A DNA stretch of 8,191 nt from Thermoanaerobaculia bacterium (GCA_023717585.1 JAMQPJ010000129.1:1-8191), one strand, 5' to 3'. Shown: positions 1-7,166, numbered from the stretch's first letter. The notes: generated by a model not told the origin, from the letters alone. Translations and numbers: made by a program.

Positions 1-910
1 CCTCGTCTTCGAGGAGCGCGAGGCGATCGAGCGCCTCAAGCCGCGCGTCGAGGCCCTCAACGCCGCGGCCCGGCGCGCGCCCGACTCGGGCCTTCTCCGC
101 GTCTGGAAGAGCGCGCCGCTCGGCCTGCGGTACGTCTTTGCCGCGCTCGTCGCGCTCACGGCGCTGTCCGTCTTCGTCTTCTCGTGGGCGATGGACCTCG
201 GCCTCGTCGACGCGTTCTATTTCGTCGTCACGACCGTCACGACCGTCGGCTACGGCGACATCACGCCCCTCAAGGCCGCGCCCGCGCTGAAGCTCTACGC
301 CTGCCTCCTCATGGTCCTCGGCTCGGCCACGCTCGCGACTCTCACGTCCATCCTGACGGCCTTCGTCGTCACGGAGCGGTTCGAGCGCCTGCTCGGCCGC
401 GGACGCGTGCCGGCCGGCGGCCACGTCCTCGTCGTCGGCCTCGGCAACGTCGGGTCGCGCACACTCGCCGCGCTCCAGCGCGCGGACGTCCCCGCCGCCG
501 GCGTCGACATCGAGTCCGGCGCGGCGCGCAACGTCGTGCCCGGAACCGCCGTCGTGACGGGCGACGCCCGCCAGGCCGGCGTCCTCGAGCTCGCTCACGT
601 CGCGACAGCGCGCGCCGTCGGGGCCGTCACGGGAGACGACGCGGTCAACCTCGGCGTCGCGCTTCTCGCGCGAAAGCTCAATCCCTCGGTCCGCACCATC
701 GTCCGCCTCTTCGACGCGGGCCTCGCCGAGAAAGTCCAGGCGCGCCTCGACGTGGACGTCGCGATGGGCGCAGCGCGCGTCGCCGCGCCGATGTTCGTGG
801 CGGCGGCGCTCGAGGACGGCGTCGCCGCGGCCGTCGTCTCCGGCGGGGCTCTCCACGTACTCAAGAAGGGCCCGTCCGGCCTCGCCTGGACGAAGCGCGC
901 GCTGGTGTGA
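1..910 (+). CDS. Potassium channel with C-terminal RCK/TrkA-N NAD-binding domain (5' end missing)
   Basis: This is the 3' part of a gene that enters the window already in frame (first full codon at 2-4), leaving 302 residues visible. In order they show: a hydrophilic helical stretch (residues 1-35), a transmembrane helix (about 41-62), a pore loop with the K+ selectivity filter TTVGYGD (filter codons at about 245-259), a second transmembrane helix (about 95-122), and a Rossmann domain opening with GLGNVG (GxGxxG, near 437-454) and an acidic residue ending the second strand (VDIE). This is the layout of two-TM K+ channels gated by a cytoplasmic RCK domain that binds NAD(H) or other nucleotides. 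No clear TrkA-C domain follows the Rossmann fold. The lead-in before the first helix resembles RCK-pore-RCK proteins, so the missing N-terminus may carry another RCK domain (inference). An internal ATG at 191 lies inside the pore module and is not a plausible start. The stop overlaps the next gene. Confidence 0.9.
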   Translation, partial: LVFEEREAIERLKPRVEALNAAARRAPDSGLLRVWKSAPLGLRYVFAALVALTALSVFVFSWAMDLGLVDAFYFVVTTVTTVGYGDITPLKAAPALKLYACLLMVLGSATLATLTSILTAFVVTERFERLLGRGRVPAGGHVLVVGLGNVGSRTLAALQRADVPAAGVDIESGAARNVVPGTAVVTGDARQAGVLELAHVATARAVGAVTGDDAVNLGVALLARKLNPSVRTIVRLFDAGLAEKVQARLDVDVAMGAARVAAPMFVAAALEDGVAAAVVSGGALHVLKKGPSGLAWTKRALV

Positions 911-3870
911 GATCTCCCGGTCTTTCCCGCCGAACGGTCGGTCTGATCGTCGTTCTCTGCGCCGCGGTTGTCGGTTCGGTCGCGTGGTCTCTCGTCCAGC
1001 GCACACCGTCGGGGCCTCCCGTTCCCATCGAACGCAAGCTCATGGCACAGCGTCCGAGACCCGTGGAGCCGGAGATCCTGCGCGTCCCGCCGCGGGAGAT
1101 GCGCGCGCTCGTCCGCGAGGACGCGCTCCTGAAACCGGACCGGCGCTTCGTTCTGGCGTTCGAGGACGTCGCGGCGCTCGAGGCCGCGCGGCCAGAGGGC
1201 GGCGCGAAGGTCTCGTCCCGGGACAGGCGCTGGACGATCGACGCCGGAGGCGGCATCCGAGCAGAGCTGTCCGACATTCCCGGCTTCTTCGAAACACTGG
1301 ATGCGCTGCGAGGCGCGGCCCGCGCGCGCGTCCCCGCCGGCGGAAAGAAGCTCGCGGCTTCGGAGGCGCGCCGGCTGCGCGGCCACGCGTCCGATCCCTT
1401 CGAAGACCGGGCGATGGGCGCGCTCCGGGAGATCGACACGCTCTGGAACGCCGGCTTCGACCGGACCGAGCTCCTCGATCTCGCCTCCCTGGCGTTCGTG
1501 ACGCTCCACTTCCGGACGGTCGACTCCCTCGAGATGGGCGACGTCGTCGGCGGGCGCGCCTTCGCGCTCCTCGCGCTCGCGGAGGCTGCAGGCAAGGCAC
1601 GCCTTCCTGCGCGCGAAGCGCTCCTCGCATACGCCCTCGGCTACGCGGGGGAGGCGCGCCGGTTCGCGAAGGACCTCCCGCCGGCCGAGCCGGTTCGCCC
1701 CTTCCTTCTCGGCGCCGACGACGAGCTGAAGGCCGCCGCGGAGGGCGCCGGGGCTTCGCCTCTCGTGCGGTACCTGTACGCGCTCAAGCTCGCGCCGAAA
1801 GTGAACGTCGCCGACGTCCTCGACTGGCTGAGGAGCCACGGCGCGCCCCGTGACGACGACCCCGCGTTCCTCGCGGCGGCGCTTCACGCGAAAGACGACT
1901 TCGACCACGAGCTCCGGCTCAACTCTGCGCTCATGAAGGCGGGCTGGGTCGAGGCCGGCGGAAAAGACGAGCAGCCGGGACCCGGCCTCCTCGCCACGTT
2001 CGAGCGTACTCTCGCTGCCCGAGGACGCCAAAAGGGCCGATTCTTCGACGACGCCGTAGCGGCGGCCCAGACGCGGGCCGTCTTCTACTCGGGGCTCTTC
2101 GGGATCGGGAGCTTCTACCTCGACAGCCTTTCCTCCGGTCCAGCGGCGCAGCAGTTCATCGATTACCTGAAAGGGGCCGAGCCCGGACCGGGCGCGGACT
2201 TCCAGCGGTGGTACGGAAACCTCGCGGCCGAGAAGAACGGACGTATTCAGGCAGACAAGCTCGTGGACGATCTGACAGACCTCCCTTTCCTGGGGCAGGC
2301 AGCCCTCCGGCGGACCGGAATGCGCGTGAAGGATTCGGTTTACGCCACGAATGCGGCGCGACCGAGGGCCGCGGCTTCACTCGAGCGCGCGCTCGACAGC
2401 CGCGCGGCGAACGACTACCTCTTCGGCGCGTTCTGTCAGAACACGCTCATGCACCCGATGGCCTTCGAACGCTATTACCGGACGTCGATGGAGCGCGCTT
2501 CTCTGGAGAGCTCCGGCCCGAACATCTGGTTCGCGTACCTGGCGCGGGATACGGACTCTCTCAGGGCCGTCGCGGCGGACTCAGGCGCCGACGAGTGGAA
2601 GCAGTCCCAGGCGATCGAGTACCTCGTTTCCCTTGACGCGCTCGACGGCGCGGCGATTCGCACGTCCGTCCTCGGAGTTCTCTCGCGCAAGCCGAAGGCT
2701 CCGACCGCGATGTCATGCGTTCGGATGCTCTGGGAGAACGGCTTTCTCGACGACGCGGAGGCGTTTCTCCGCCGGTGGCTCGAAACGCATCCCGAAGAGC
2801 ACATCCTCACACGCGCCCTCTACGCCTCGCGGCTCGAGCGCGTCCTCTTCCTGGGCGGCCGCTTCGAGGAAGCCTGGCAAGCGATCGGACCGTTCGTGTC
2901 CACGGGCAAGGCGGACGCGCTTGAGGCGGGCGCCGAGGCCCTCGAAGGGCTGGGCCGCCACGAGGAAGCGCGTGTGATGTCCTCCGGTAACGTGGAGCGA
3001 TATCCCGACGGCGGCTGGACCCGTTCCGCTCACGCACAGCTCCTCTGGAGACAAGGTCGCTTCGACGAAGCTCCCAAGGTCCTTCTCGACCCCAAGCATC
3101 CGCTCAATCCGGGCGATTGGGGTGAGGCCGTCGTTCGCGACTTTTACGACGTTTTCGGAAAGAAGGAGCCCGCCGAAGCGCGGAAGGCGTTCGACGCGCT
3201 GATGCGGGCCGGCGTGAACCCGTGGTTCCTGTTCTCGTTCGCGGAGCCGTTTGCCAAGCACAAGCAATACGACACCGCGATCGATCTTCTCGAGGCGGTC
3301 GTCAGGGCGAAGAACGAGCGGATCGACGGGAACCTGAGGGAATACCGGATCCGGGTCAAGAGGGATGGGCACGAGGGCGCGAACCGGTGGTTCCGCTCCG
3401 AAGTTGCGGGCAGCGCGAGCGCGTCCTGGGTGGGACAGAAGGCGTTCGACGTCCACGAGTTCGAGCTCCTCTGGCTCGTGCCCGATTCCGATTCTCACTG
3501 GCTGCTTCGCGCGCAGGCCGCGGCGTTCGAGGGCGGCGCCGAAGAGACGCGAAAGCAGGCGCTCGTCGCGCATTTCCGCGACCCGAAGACGCCTAGCACG
3601 GAAGCGCTCGACGGATTGTTTCTAATCGGCCTCGAGACGGAGGAACACCTCTTCGAGAGCGCGACGAATGCGGCCCGCCGCTGCGACGTGGCATTCGTTC
3701 TCGGACTGAAGGCCGTCGGCGAGAAGCGACTCGAGGATGCGTGCGACTGGCTCCGCGTCTGCCAGAAGACGGGTTCGTCGGCGAGGCCCAGCTACAAAGG
3801 GGCCGACGGGCTGCTCAAGTTCTGGGACGTCCGCCGCTTCGGGCGACGCGGAGGCCGAGACATCCCGTAG
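907..3870 (+). CDS. Large membrane-anchored TPR-like repeat protein, function unknown
   Basis: The protein has 987 residues from the GTG at 907, which overlaps the channel gene's stop as GTGA. I chose this start because the frame upstream only shadows the channel gene, and because the N-terminus then gives a short basic stretch (SRR, residues 7-9) followed by one hydrophobic helix (about 10-30). This suggests a signal anchor with the bulk of the protein outside the cytoplasm. After a proline-rich linker, the rest is alpha-helical and rich in Ala, Leu, Glu and Arg. TPR-like helical pairs are visible at about 651-660 (GRFEEAW), 681-690 (GLGRHEEAR), 716-728 (RQGRFDEA) and 785-800 (KQYDTAIDLLEAVV). 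The C-terminus has two cysteines in a CDWLRVC motif and several tryptophans. I recognise no catalytic domain. An alpha-solenoid scaffold is the best description. The overlap suggests co-expression with the channel, but no functional link is shown. Confidence 0.8.
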   Translation: MRSPGLSRRTVGLIVVLCAAVVGSVAWSLVQRTPSGPPVPIERKLMAQRPRPVEPEILRVPPREMRALVREDALLKPDRRFVLAFEDVAALEAARPEGGAKVSSRDRRWTIDAGGGIRAELSDIPGFFETLDALRGAARARVPAGGKKLAASEARRLRGHASDPFEDRAMGALREIDTLWNAGFDRTELLDLASLAFVTLHFRTVDSLEMGDVVGGRAFALLALAEAAGKARLPAREALLAYALGYAGEARRFAKDLPPAEPVRPFLLGADDELKAAAEGAGASPLVRYLYALKLAPKVNVADVLDWLRSHGAPRDDDPAFLAAALHAKDDFDHELRLNSALMKAGWVEAGGKDEQPGPGLLATFERTLAARGRQKGRFFDDAVAAAQTRAVFYSGLFGIGSFYLDSLSSGPAAQQFIDYLKGAEPGPGADFQRWYGNLAAEKNGRIQADKLVDDLTDLPFLGQAALRRTGMRVKDSVYATNAARPRAAASLERALDSRAANDYLFGAFCQNTLMHPMAFERYYRTSMERASLESSGPNIWFAYLARDTDSLRAVAADSGADEWKQSQAIEYLVSLDALDGAAIRTSVLGVLSRKPKAPTAMSCVRMLWENGFLDDAEAFLRRWLETHPEEHILTRALYASRLERVLFLGGRFEEAWQAIGPFVSTGKADALEAGAEALEGLGRHEEARVMSSGNVERYPDGGWTRSAHAQLLWRQGRFDEAPKVLLDPKHPLNPGDWGEAVVRDFYDVFGKKEPAEARKAFDALMRAGVNPWFLFSFAEPFAKHKQYDTAIDLLEAVVRAKNERIDGNLREYRIRVKRDGHEGANRWFRSEVAGSASASWVGQKAFDVHEFELLWLVPDSDSHWLLRAQAAAFEGGAEETRKQALVAHFRDPKTPSTEALDGLFLIGLETEEHLFESATNAARRCDVAFVLGLKAVGEKRLEDACDWLRVCQKTGSSARPSYKGADGLLKFWDVRRFGRRGGRDIP

Positions 3871-3894
3871 ATCAAGCAGGAGTCCACGTTCGCA
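3871..3894. other. 24-base convergent gap with no visible terminator
   Basis: This gap separates the stop of the TPR-like gene (plus strand) from the stop of the permease gene (minus strand). I see no stem-loop followed by a T run on either strand, so intrinsic termination here is not supported. Transcripts may end by Rho or run into each other. Confidence 0.5.
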
Positions 3895-5268
3895 TCACGG
3901 AGCTTCCTCAGTTCGTCCGCTCAGACGCTTCCCGAGACGGAACAGCGGCCACCCCGTCAGGAGAATCGCCGTTCCCGCCAGGGCGAGGCGGGGCTCGGTG
4001 AACGCCACGTGCGCCGCGACGGCGGCCAGCGCGAGGATGTAGAGCGCGGGGAGGACGGGGGGGCCCGGGATCCGGAACGCGCCGGCTTCAGCTTCTCTGC
4101 CTTCTCTGCCCGCACCGCGCCTTCTCAGGACGAAGAGCGTCGAGGAGACGACGACGAGCGTGAGCATGTCCGTGAAGATCACGTAGTTCAGGAGCTTCTC
4201 GAACGAGCCGAGGAGGAACGCAGGGACGAGCATCGTCGCCCCGAAGAGGAGAAGCCCGGCCATCGACACCTGGGTCCGCGGCTGAACGCGCCGGAAGACC
4301 GCCGGCAAGACGCCGTCCTCGGCCATTGCATGGATGCTCCGCGGCATCTGCAGGACGGTCGCGTTCACGAACCCGGCCGCCGACAGGAAGATCAGGACCG
4401 ACACGACGGCCTCACCGGCCGAGCCGAGGCTCGCCCGCGCTAGAGCGGCCGCGACGAGCGTCGACCCCGCGACGCCGCCCACCCCGAGCGTCCTCACGTA
4501 CGCGAAGTTGATGGTGAGGTAAAGGCCAACCACCGTGAGCATTCCCGCCGTGACCGCGAGCGGAAAGCGCCTCTTCGCGTCCTTCACGTCCGCGCCTAGG
4601 TTCATCGTCATGTGGTAGCCGCCGTAAGCGTAGAAGACCGGGATCAGCGCGGCCGCGAGGCCCGCGGGCGCGGAGGAGGGAACGACGGCCGGGCCGCTCG
4701 CTTTCGGAGCGAGAGCGAGGGCAGCAACAGCCAGGCCCACGATCATGACGATCTTCAGCATCGAGAGAACGTTCTGCGTCCCCGCGCCGATCCGGATGCC
4801 GAGGGCGTTGACGAGCAGCAGGACGAGCATCAGTACGAGCGCGACGAGGAGAACGCTGTTACCGCCGCGCCTCTCCGGCGGCAGAAGCAGCCCGACGAGG
4901 TACTCGGCCCCGATGAACGCGACGCCCGCCGCACCCGCGCCCTGCATGAGCGTCTGCGCCCAGTTGAGCATGAACGCGAGCATCGGGTGATAGCAGTCGG
5001 CGACGACGCGGTAGTAGCCGCCCGCGCGCGGGTGGACGGAGCCGATCTCCGCGAACGTGAGAGCGCCGACGAGGCTCACGAGCCCGCCGATCCCCCAGGC
5101 GAGGAGGAAGAGACCCGCCCCACCCTCGGCCCCCGTCGCGCGCGCCACGATCGCGGGCGTCCGGAAGATCCCGATCCCGACGACGAGGCTCACGACGACC
5201 ATCGCCGTGTCGAAAGTCCCGAGCTTGGCTTCTATCTTTCCGGCGATTCTTCCGGCTTCAGCCTTCAC
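3895..5268 (-). CDS. APC-superfamily amino acid permease
   Basis: This is a 457-residue integral membrane protein, the usual size for the amino acid/polyamine/organocation family, with about 12 hydrophobic segments. The first segment carries the unwound-helix glycine motif GIGIF (residues 31-35) that binds the substrate backbone in LeuT-fold carriers. The sixth has YAYGGYHM (213-220), followed by GADVKDAKRRFPLAV (225-239), which matches the conserved loop after TM6 in LAT/SteT-type exchangers (GEVKNPxRxxP-like). The substrate cannot be read from the sequence; an amino acid is likely. The start is the GTG at 5268, with a GAGG six bases upstream. It overlaps the 3' end of the aminotransferase-like gene by 11 bases. 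The open frame extends further upstream, but that part is polar, Ser/Arg-rich and shadows the neighbouring gene. A 9-base tandem repeat lies in a cytoplasmic loop near residues 385-395. Confidence 0.9.
   Translation of the reverse strand: MKAEAGRIAGKIEAKLGTFDTAMVVVSLVVGIGIFRTPAIVARATGAEGGAGLFLLAWGIGGLVSLVGALTFAEIGSVHPRAGGYYRVVADCYHPMLAFMLNWAQTLMQGAGAAGVAFIGAEYLVGLLLPPERRGGNSVLLVALVLMLVLLLVNALGIRIGAGTQNVLSMLKIVMIVGLAVAALALAPKASGPAVVPSSAPAGLAAALIPVFYAYGGYHMTMNLGADVKDAKRRFPLAVTAGMLTVVGLYLTINFAYVRTLGVGGVAGSTLVAAALARASLGSAGEAVVSVLIFLSAAGFVNATVLQMPRSIHAMAEDGVLPAVFRRVQPRTQVSMAGLLLFGATMLVPAFLLGSFEKLLNYVIFTDMLTLVVVSSTLFVLRRRGAGREGREAEAGAFRIPGPPVLPALYILALAAVAAHVAFTEPRLALAGTAILLTGWPLFRLGKRLSGRTEEAP
4092..4109. 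repeat. 9-base tandem duplication inside the permease gene
   Basis: The unit CTTCTCTGC occurs twice in direct succession on the plus strand. On the coding strand it adds the in-frame tripeptide Gly-Arg-Glu twice in a charged cytoplasmic loop between late transmembrane segments. A change of one unit would keep the frame, so copy number could vary between strains (inference). Confidence 0.6.
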
Positions 5269-6454
5269 GCAGCGCCTCGGCGAGGAGCCCGGCGAGCCTG
5301 ACGTACTGCTCTTCCGTGTTGTAGAGCTGCGCCGAGACGCGTACGAGCTTTCCACGGCCGGCCGGCCAGTCGTAGAACCACGGCTCGACGCCGCGGGCGC
5401 GCATCCAGTCCGCAAGCGCCTCGCGCCCGAGGCCCCGGGCGGGGGTGGTCGGCCCGGAAACGGGCAGCGGCACCGACGCCATCGCGCCGAGCATCGACTC
5501 GGGCGCCGGCGCCGAAAGATGAAGAGCCCCGCAGATCGCCGCGCGCGCCTTCAGCGCGAGCGCATGGTTCGTCGATATCAGCTCCATCCATCCGCCCGGC
5601 AGGAGGCCGCCGAGGTACGCGATGCAGTCGGGGACGCAGAGGATCGCCGTCGGGTCGGCGGTTCCCGTCCAGTCGAACTCGTCCTTGAACCGCGCCTCGC
5701 CCCCGGCGTACCCGTGGCTGATCGAGATGGGATGCAACCCCTTCTGCCGGTCCTTCCTCACGTGGAGGAACGCGGCGCCTTTCGGCGCGCAGAGCCACTT
5801 GTGGGCGTTCGCTGTGTAGTAGGCCGCGCCGAGGCGCGCGAGGTCGAGGGGCACCATCCCGAGCGCATGCGCGCCGTCCACGAGCGTGTCCACGCCGCGC
5901 GCGGAAAGCTCCCGCACGAGAAGCTCGATGGGAAAGACGAGCGCAGTCGGGCTCGTGACGTGATCCAGCATCGCGAGTCGCGTGTGCGACGTGACGCGCG
6001 AAAGAACGGCGGAAACGACTTCCTCTTCGGAACGCAGCGGAAAAGGAACGGACGCCACGACGACTTGCGCGCCCGTCCGCGCCGCGGCGTAGTCGAGCGT
6101 CTTCCTGCACGCGGCGTACGAGTGATCCGTCGTGAGGATCTCGTCGCCCGGGAGAAACTCGAGCGACCGCGCGACCGCGTTCACACCCGCCGTCGCGTTC
6201 GGGACGAAGGCGAGGTCGTCGCCGTCCGCTCCCACGAACCCCGCCAGAGCCGCGCGCGCCTCCGCGAGGAGGCCCGGCAACGCGCGGATGTAGAAATCCA
6301 CGGGCTCCCTCTCGAGACGCAGCCGCAGCTCGGACTGCTTCTCGAGAATCGTCTTCGGGCACGCCCCGAACGAGCCGTGGTTCAGGTAGTCGACGGCCGG
6401 GTCGAGGAGCCAGAGATCGGCCCATGGGCTTATTGCGGGCAGGTGCCTATCCAC
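5258..6454 (-). CDS. Class V PLP-dependent aminotransferase-fold enzyme (isopenicillin N epimerase-like)
   Basis: The protein has 398 residues, typical for fold-type I class V enzymes. Motifs in order: LNHGSFGACP (24-33), the substrate-loop signature of the isopenicillin N epimerase-like (CefD) group; NATAGVNAV (86-94), phosphate binding; DGAHALGM (193-200), with Asp193 expected to pair with the pyridine nitrogen; NAHKW (216-220), with Lys219 as the PLP Schiff-base lysine; DWTGTADP (261-268); and RVSAQLYNT (372-380), with Arg372 as probable carboxylate-binding residue. All key residues are present, so the enzyme should be active. This group includes epimerases, cysteine desulfhydrases and the ergothioneine C-S lyase EgtE, so substrate and reaction are open. 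It was probably not acquired for beta-lactam synthesis, since no such genes are nearby. The GTG start at 6454 is the most upstream available. It lies inside the last codons of hepT, and the AAAAAGG just before it sits too close to be a good ribosome binding site, so translation is probably coupled to hepT. Confidence 0.9.
   Translation of the reverse strand: MDRHLPAISPWADLWLLDPAVDYLNHGSFGACPKTILEKQSELRLRLEREPVDFYIRALPGLLAEARAALAGFVGADGDDLAFVPNATAGVNAVARSLEFLPGDEILTTDHSYAACRKTLDYAAARTGAQVVVASVPFPLRSEEEVVSAVLSRVTSHTRLAMLDHVTSPTALVFPIELLVRELSARGVDTLVDGAHALGMVPLDLARLGAAYYTANAHKWLCAPKGAAFLHVRKDRQKGLHPISISHGYAGGEARFKDEFDWTGTADPTAILCVPDCIAYLGGLLPGGWMELISTNHALALKARAAICGALHLSAPAPESMLGAMASVPLPVSGPTTPARGLGREALADWMRARGVEPWFYDWPAGRGKLVRVSAQLYNTEEQYVRLAGLLAEALREG
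5275..5278 (-). promoter_or_regulatory. Ribosome binding site of the permease gene
   Basis: On the minus strand GAGG lies six bases before the GTG at 5268. This supports that start over the longer open frame. The site sits inside the last codons of the aminotransferase-like gene, consistent with coupled translation. Confidence 0.5.
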
Positions 6455-6791
6455 CCTTTTTCAGCGCGGCCTCGAGCGGCGGGATCAGCGCGGGAAGGTC
6501 CTCGACGACGGTGGCCCAGAGAATGTCGAGATCCGTGTCCATGTAGGCGTGGACCAGCCTGTTCCGCATCCCGACGATGTCGACCCAAGGGATCCCCGGA
6601 AGCCGATCTTGTTCGTCCTTCGGAACGCGGGACGCCGCCTCGCCCACGATCTCGACGAGTCGAGTCAGCGCGAGTTGCAGGACCCTGTCTTCGGTGAGAT
6701 CCCGCCTGTTCTTTCCTCTCGCCAGGTCGATCGCCTCGGCCGCGGCCTCCAGCATGTGCCGGAGCCGCAGCAAGTGCTCATGCTGCGTCAT
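6447..6791 (-). CDS. hepT: HepT-type HEPN ribonuclease toxin (DUF86)
   Basis: The protein has 114 residues, the normal size for HepT, and is all-helical. The catalytic motif of HEPN RNases, RNX3HXY, is intact at residues 76-83 (RNRLVHAY): Arg76 and His81 are expected to form the RNA-cleaving site. Tyr83 corresponds to the tyrosine that MntA AMPylates to silence the toxin in characterised HepT/MntA pairs. The motif is preceded by the family's usual P-x-[IV]-PW-x-x-[IV]-x-G-M segment (GIPWVDIVGM, 66-75). It starts with ATG at 6791, inside the end of mntA (14-base overlap), and no good Shine-Dalgarno site is visible, so it probably depends on translation of mntA. That would keep antitoxin and toxin in step. 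Its own 3' end contains the start of the aminotransferase-like gene (8-base overlap). The role as a toxin is family knowledge; activity here is inferred from intact motifs. Confidence 0.92.
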   Translation of the reverse strand: MTQHEHLLRLRHMLEAAAEAIDLARGKNRRDLTEDRVLQLALTRLVEIVGEAASRVPKDEQDRLPGIPWVDIVGMRNRLVHAYMDTDLDILWATVVEDLPALIPPLEAALKKGG

Positions 6792-7101
6792 GCAGAGGGA
6801 GGGCTTCGGCGAGCACCTTCTGTCGGAAGTGCGGGCTGATGGAGGCGGGCGTCAGCAGGTCGACCCGGCGCCCCAGCATGCCCGAAAGCTCGCCTTCCAT
6901 TCGCGCCAGCCTGATGAACCCGGGCGCTTTTCCTGCCTCGAATTCCACCAGCACATCCACGTCGCTCTCCGGCCTGAAGTCGTCGCGCAGCACCGACCCG
7001 AAAAGCGACAGCTTCCGGATGTGGTTCCGGCGGCAGAAGCCCGCTACGGCCTCGGGAGAAACCTTGATCCGGACGGCCAGATCGACCCGGGCCACGCTCA
7101 T
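6778..7101 (-). CDS. mntA: MntA-type minimal nucleotidyltransferase antitoxin
   Basis: The protein has 107 residues and is a minimal nucleotidyltransferase of the polymerase-beta superfamily. The signature GSX10DXD is exact: Gly35-Ser36, then Asp47 and Asp49 (in SDVDVLVEF), with the third metal-binding acid likely Asp81 in RRVDLLTP. In characterised pairs this enzyme transfers AMP from ATP to a tyrosine next to the HEPN active site of HepT and so blocks its RNase activity. The start is the ATG at 7101. The open frame continues much further upstream, but that part overlaps the divergent sulfurtransferase gene, is Arg/Pro-rich and is a shadow. No Shine-Dalgarno sequence is visible before the ATG. 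This is the first gene of the four-gene minus-strand unit, with the toxin gene immediately downstream and overlapping, the classical mntA-hepT order. Confidence 0.92.
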   Translation of the reverse strand: MSVARVDLAVRIKVSPEAVAGFCRRNHIRKLSLFGSVLRDDFRPESDVDVLVEFEAGKAPGFIRLARMEGELSGMLGRRVDLLTPASISPHFRQKVLAEALPLHDAA

Positions 7102-7166
7102 GCGCGCAATGTTACGCGCCGGCCGGCCGCCGCGCTGAGGCAGAATGGGCAGCCCCCGGAGGTGAC
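7102..7166. promoter_or_regulatory. Divergent intergenic region between mntA and the sulfurtransferase gene
   Basis: This is the only sizeable non-coding gap in the window (65 bases), and promoters for both divergent units should lie here. A weak minus-strand -10-like TAACAT (7109-7114) ends seven bases before the mntA ATG. A plus-strand CAGAAT (7141-7146) is a 4/6 match for the sulfurtransferase gene. Neither has a convincing -35 box. A perfect 10-base palindrome, CGGCCGGCCG (7120-7129), lies centrally and could be an operator, although such palindromes arise easily in GC-rich DNA. Confidence 0.4.
7158..7165 (+). promoter_or_regulatory. Strong ribosome binding site of the sulfurtransferase gene
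   Basis: GGAGGTGA lies immediately before the ATG at 7167. It is nearly a full anti-16S match and the best Shine-Dalgarno in the window. It fixes the start and suggests efficient translation, unlike the coupled starts in the minus-strand unit. Confidence 0.85.

Noticed and set aside
184..906. 5' extension of the TPR-like gene's open frame across the channel gene
   Set aside because: It is extremely Arg/Pro-rich and low in complexity, and it overlaps the well-supported channel in another frame. The GTGA junction gives a natural start at 907.
595..2031. 478-codon open frame antisense to the channel and TPR-like genes
   Set aside because: It crosses the boundary of two real genes, its composition mirrors high-GC third positions on the other strand, and it shows no recognisable motif or ribosome binding site.
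2713..3573. 286-codon open frame antisense to the TPR-like gene
   Set aside because: Arg/Pro/Leu-rich translation with no domain; a typical shadow of a long GC-rich gene.
5269..5415. Upstream extension of the permease open frame to an ATG at 5415
   Set aside because: It would add 49 polar Ser/Thr/Arg residues before the first transmembrane segment and overlap the PLP enzyme deeply. The GTG at 5268 has a suitably spaced GAGG.
5057..6697. 546-codon plus-strand open frame across the permease, PLP enzyme and hepT genes
   Set aside because: Three genes on the opposite strand carry clear catalytic motifs in this stretch. The frame itself is Arg-rich and motif-free.
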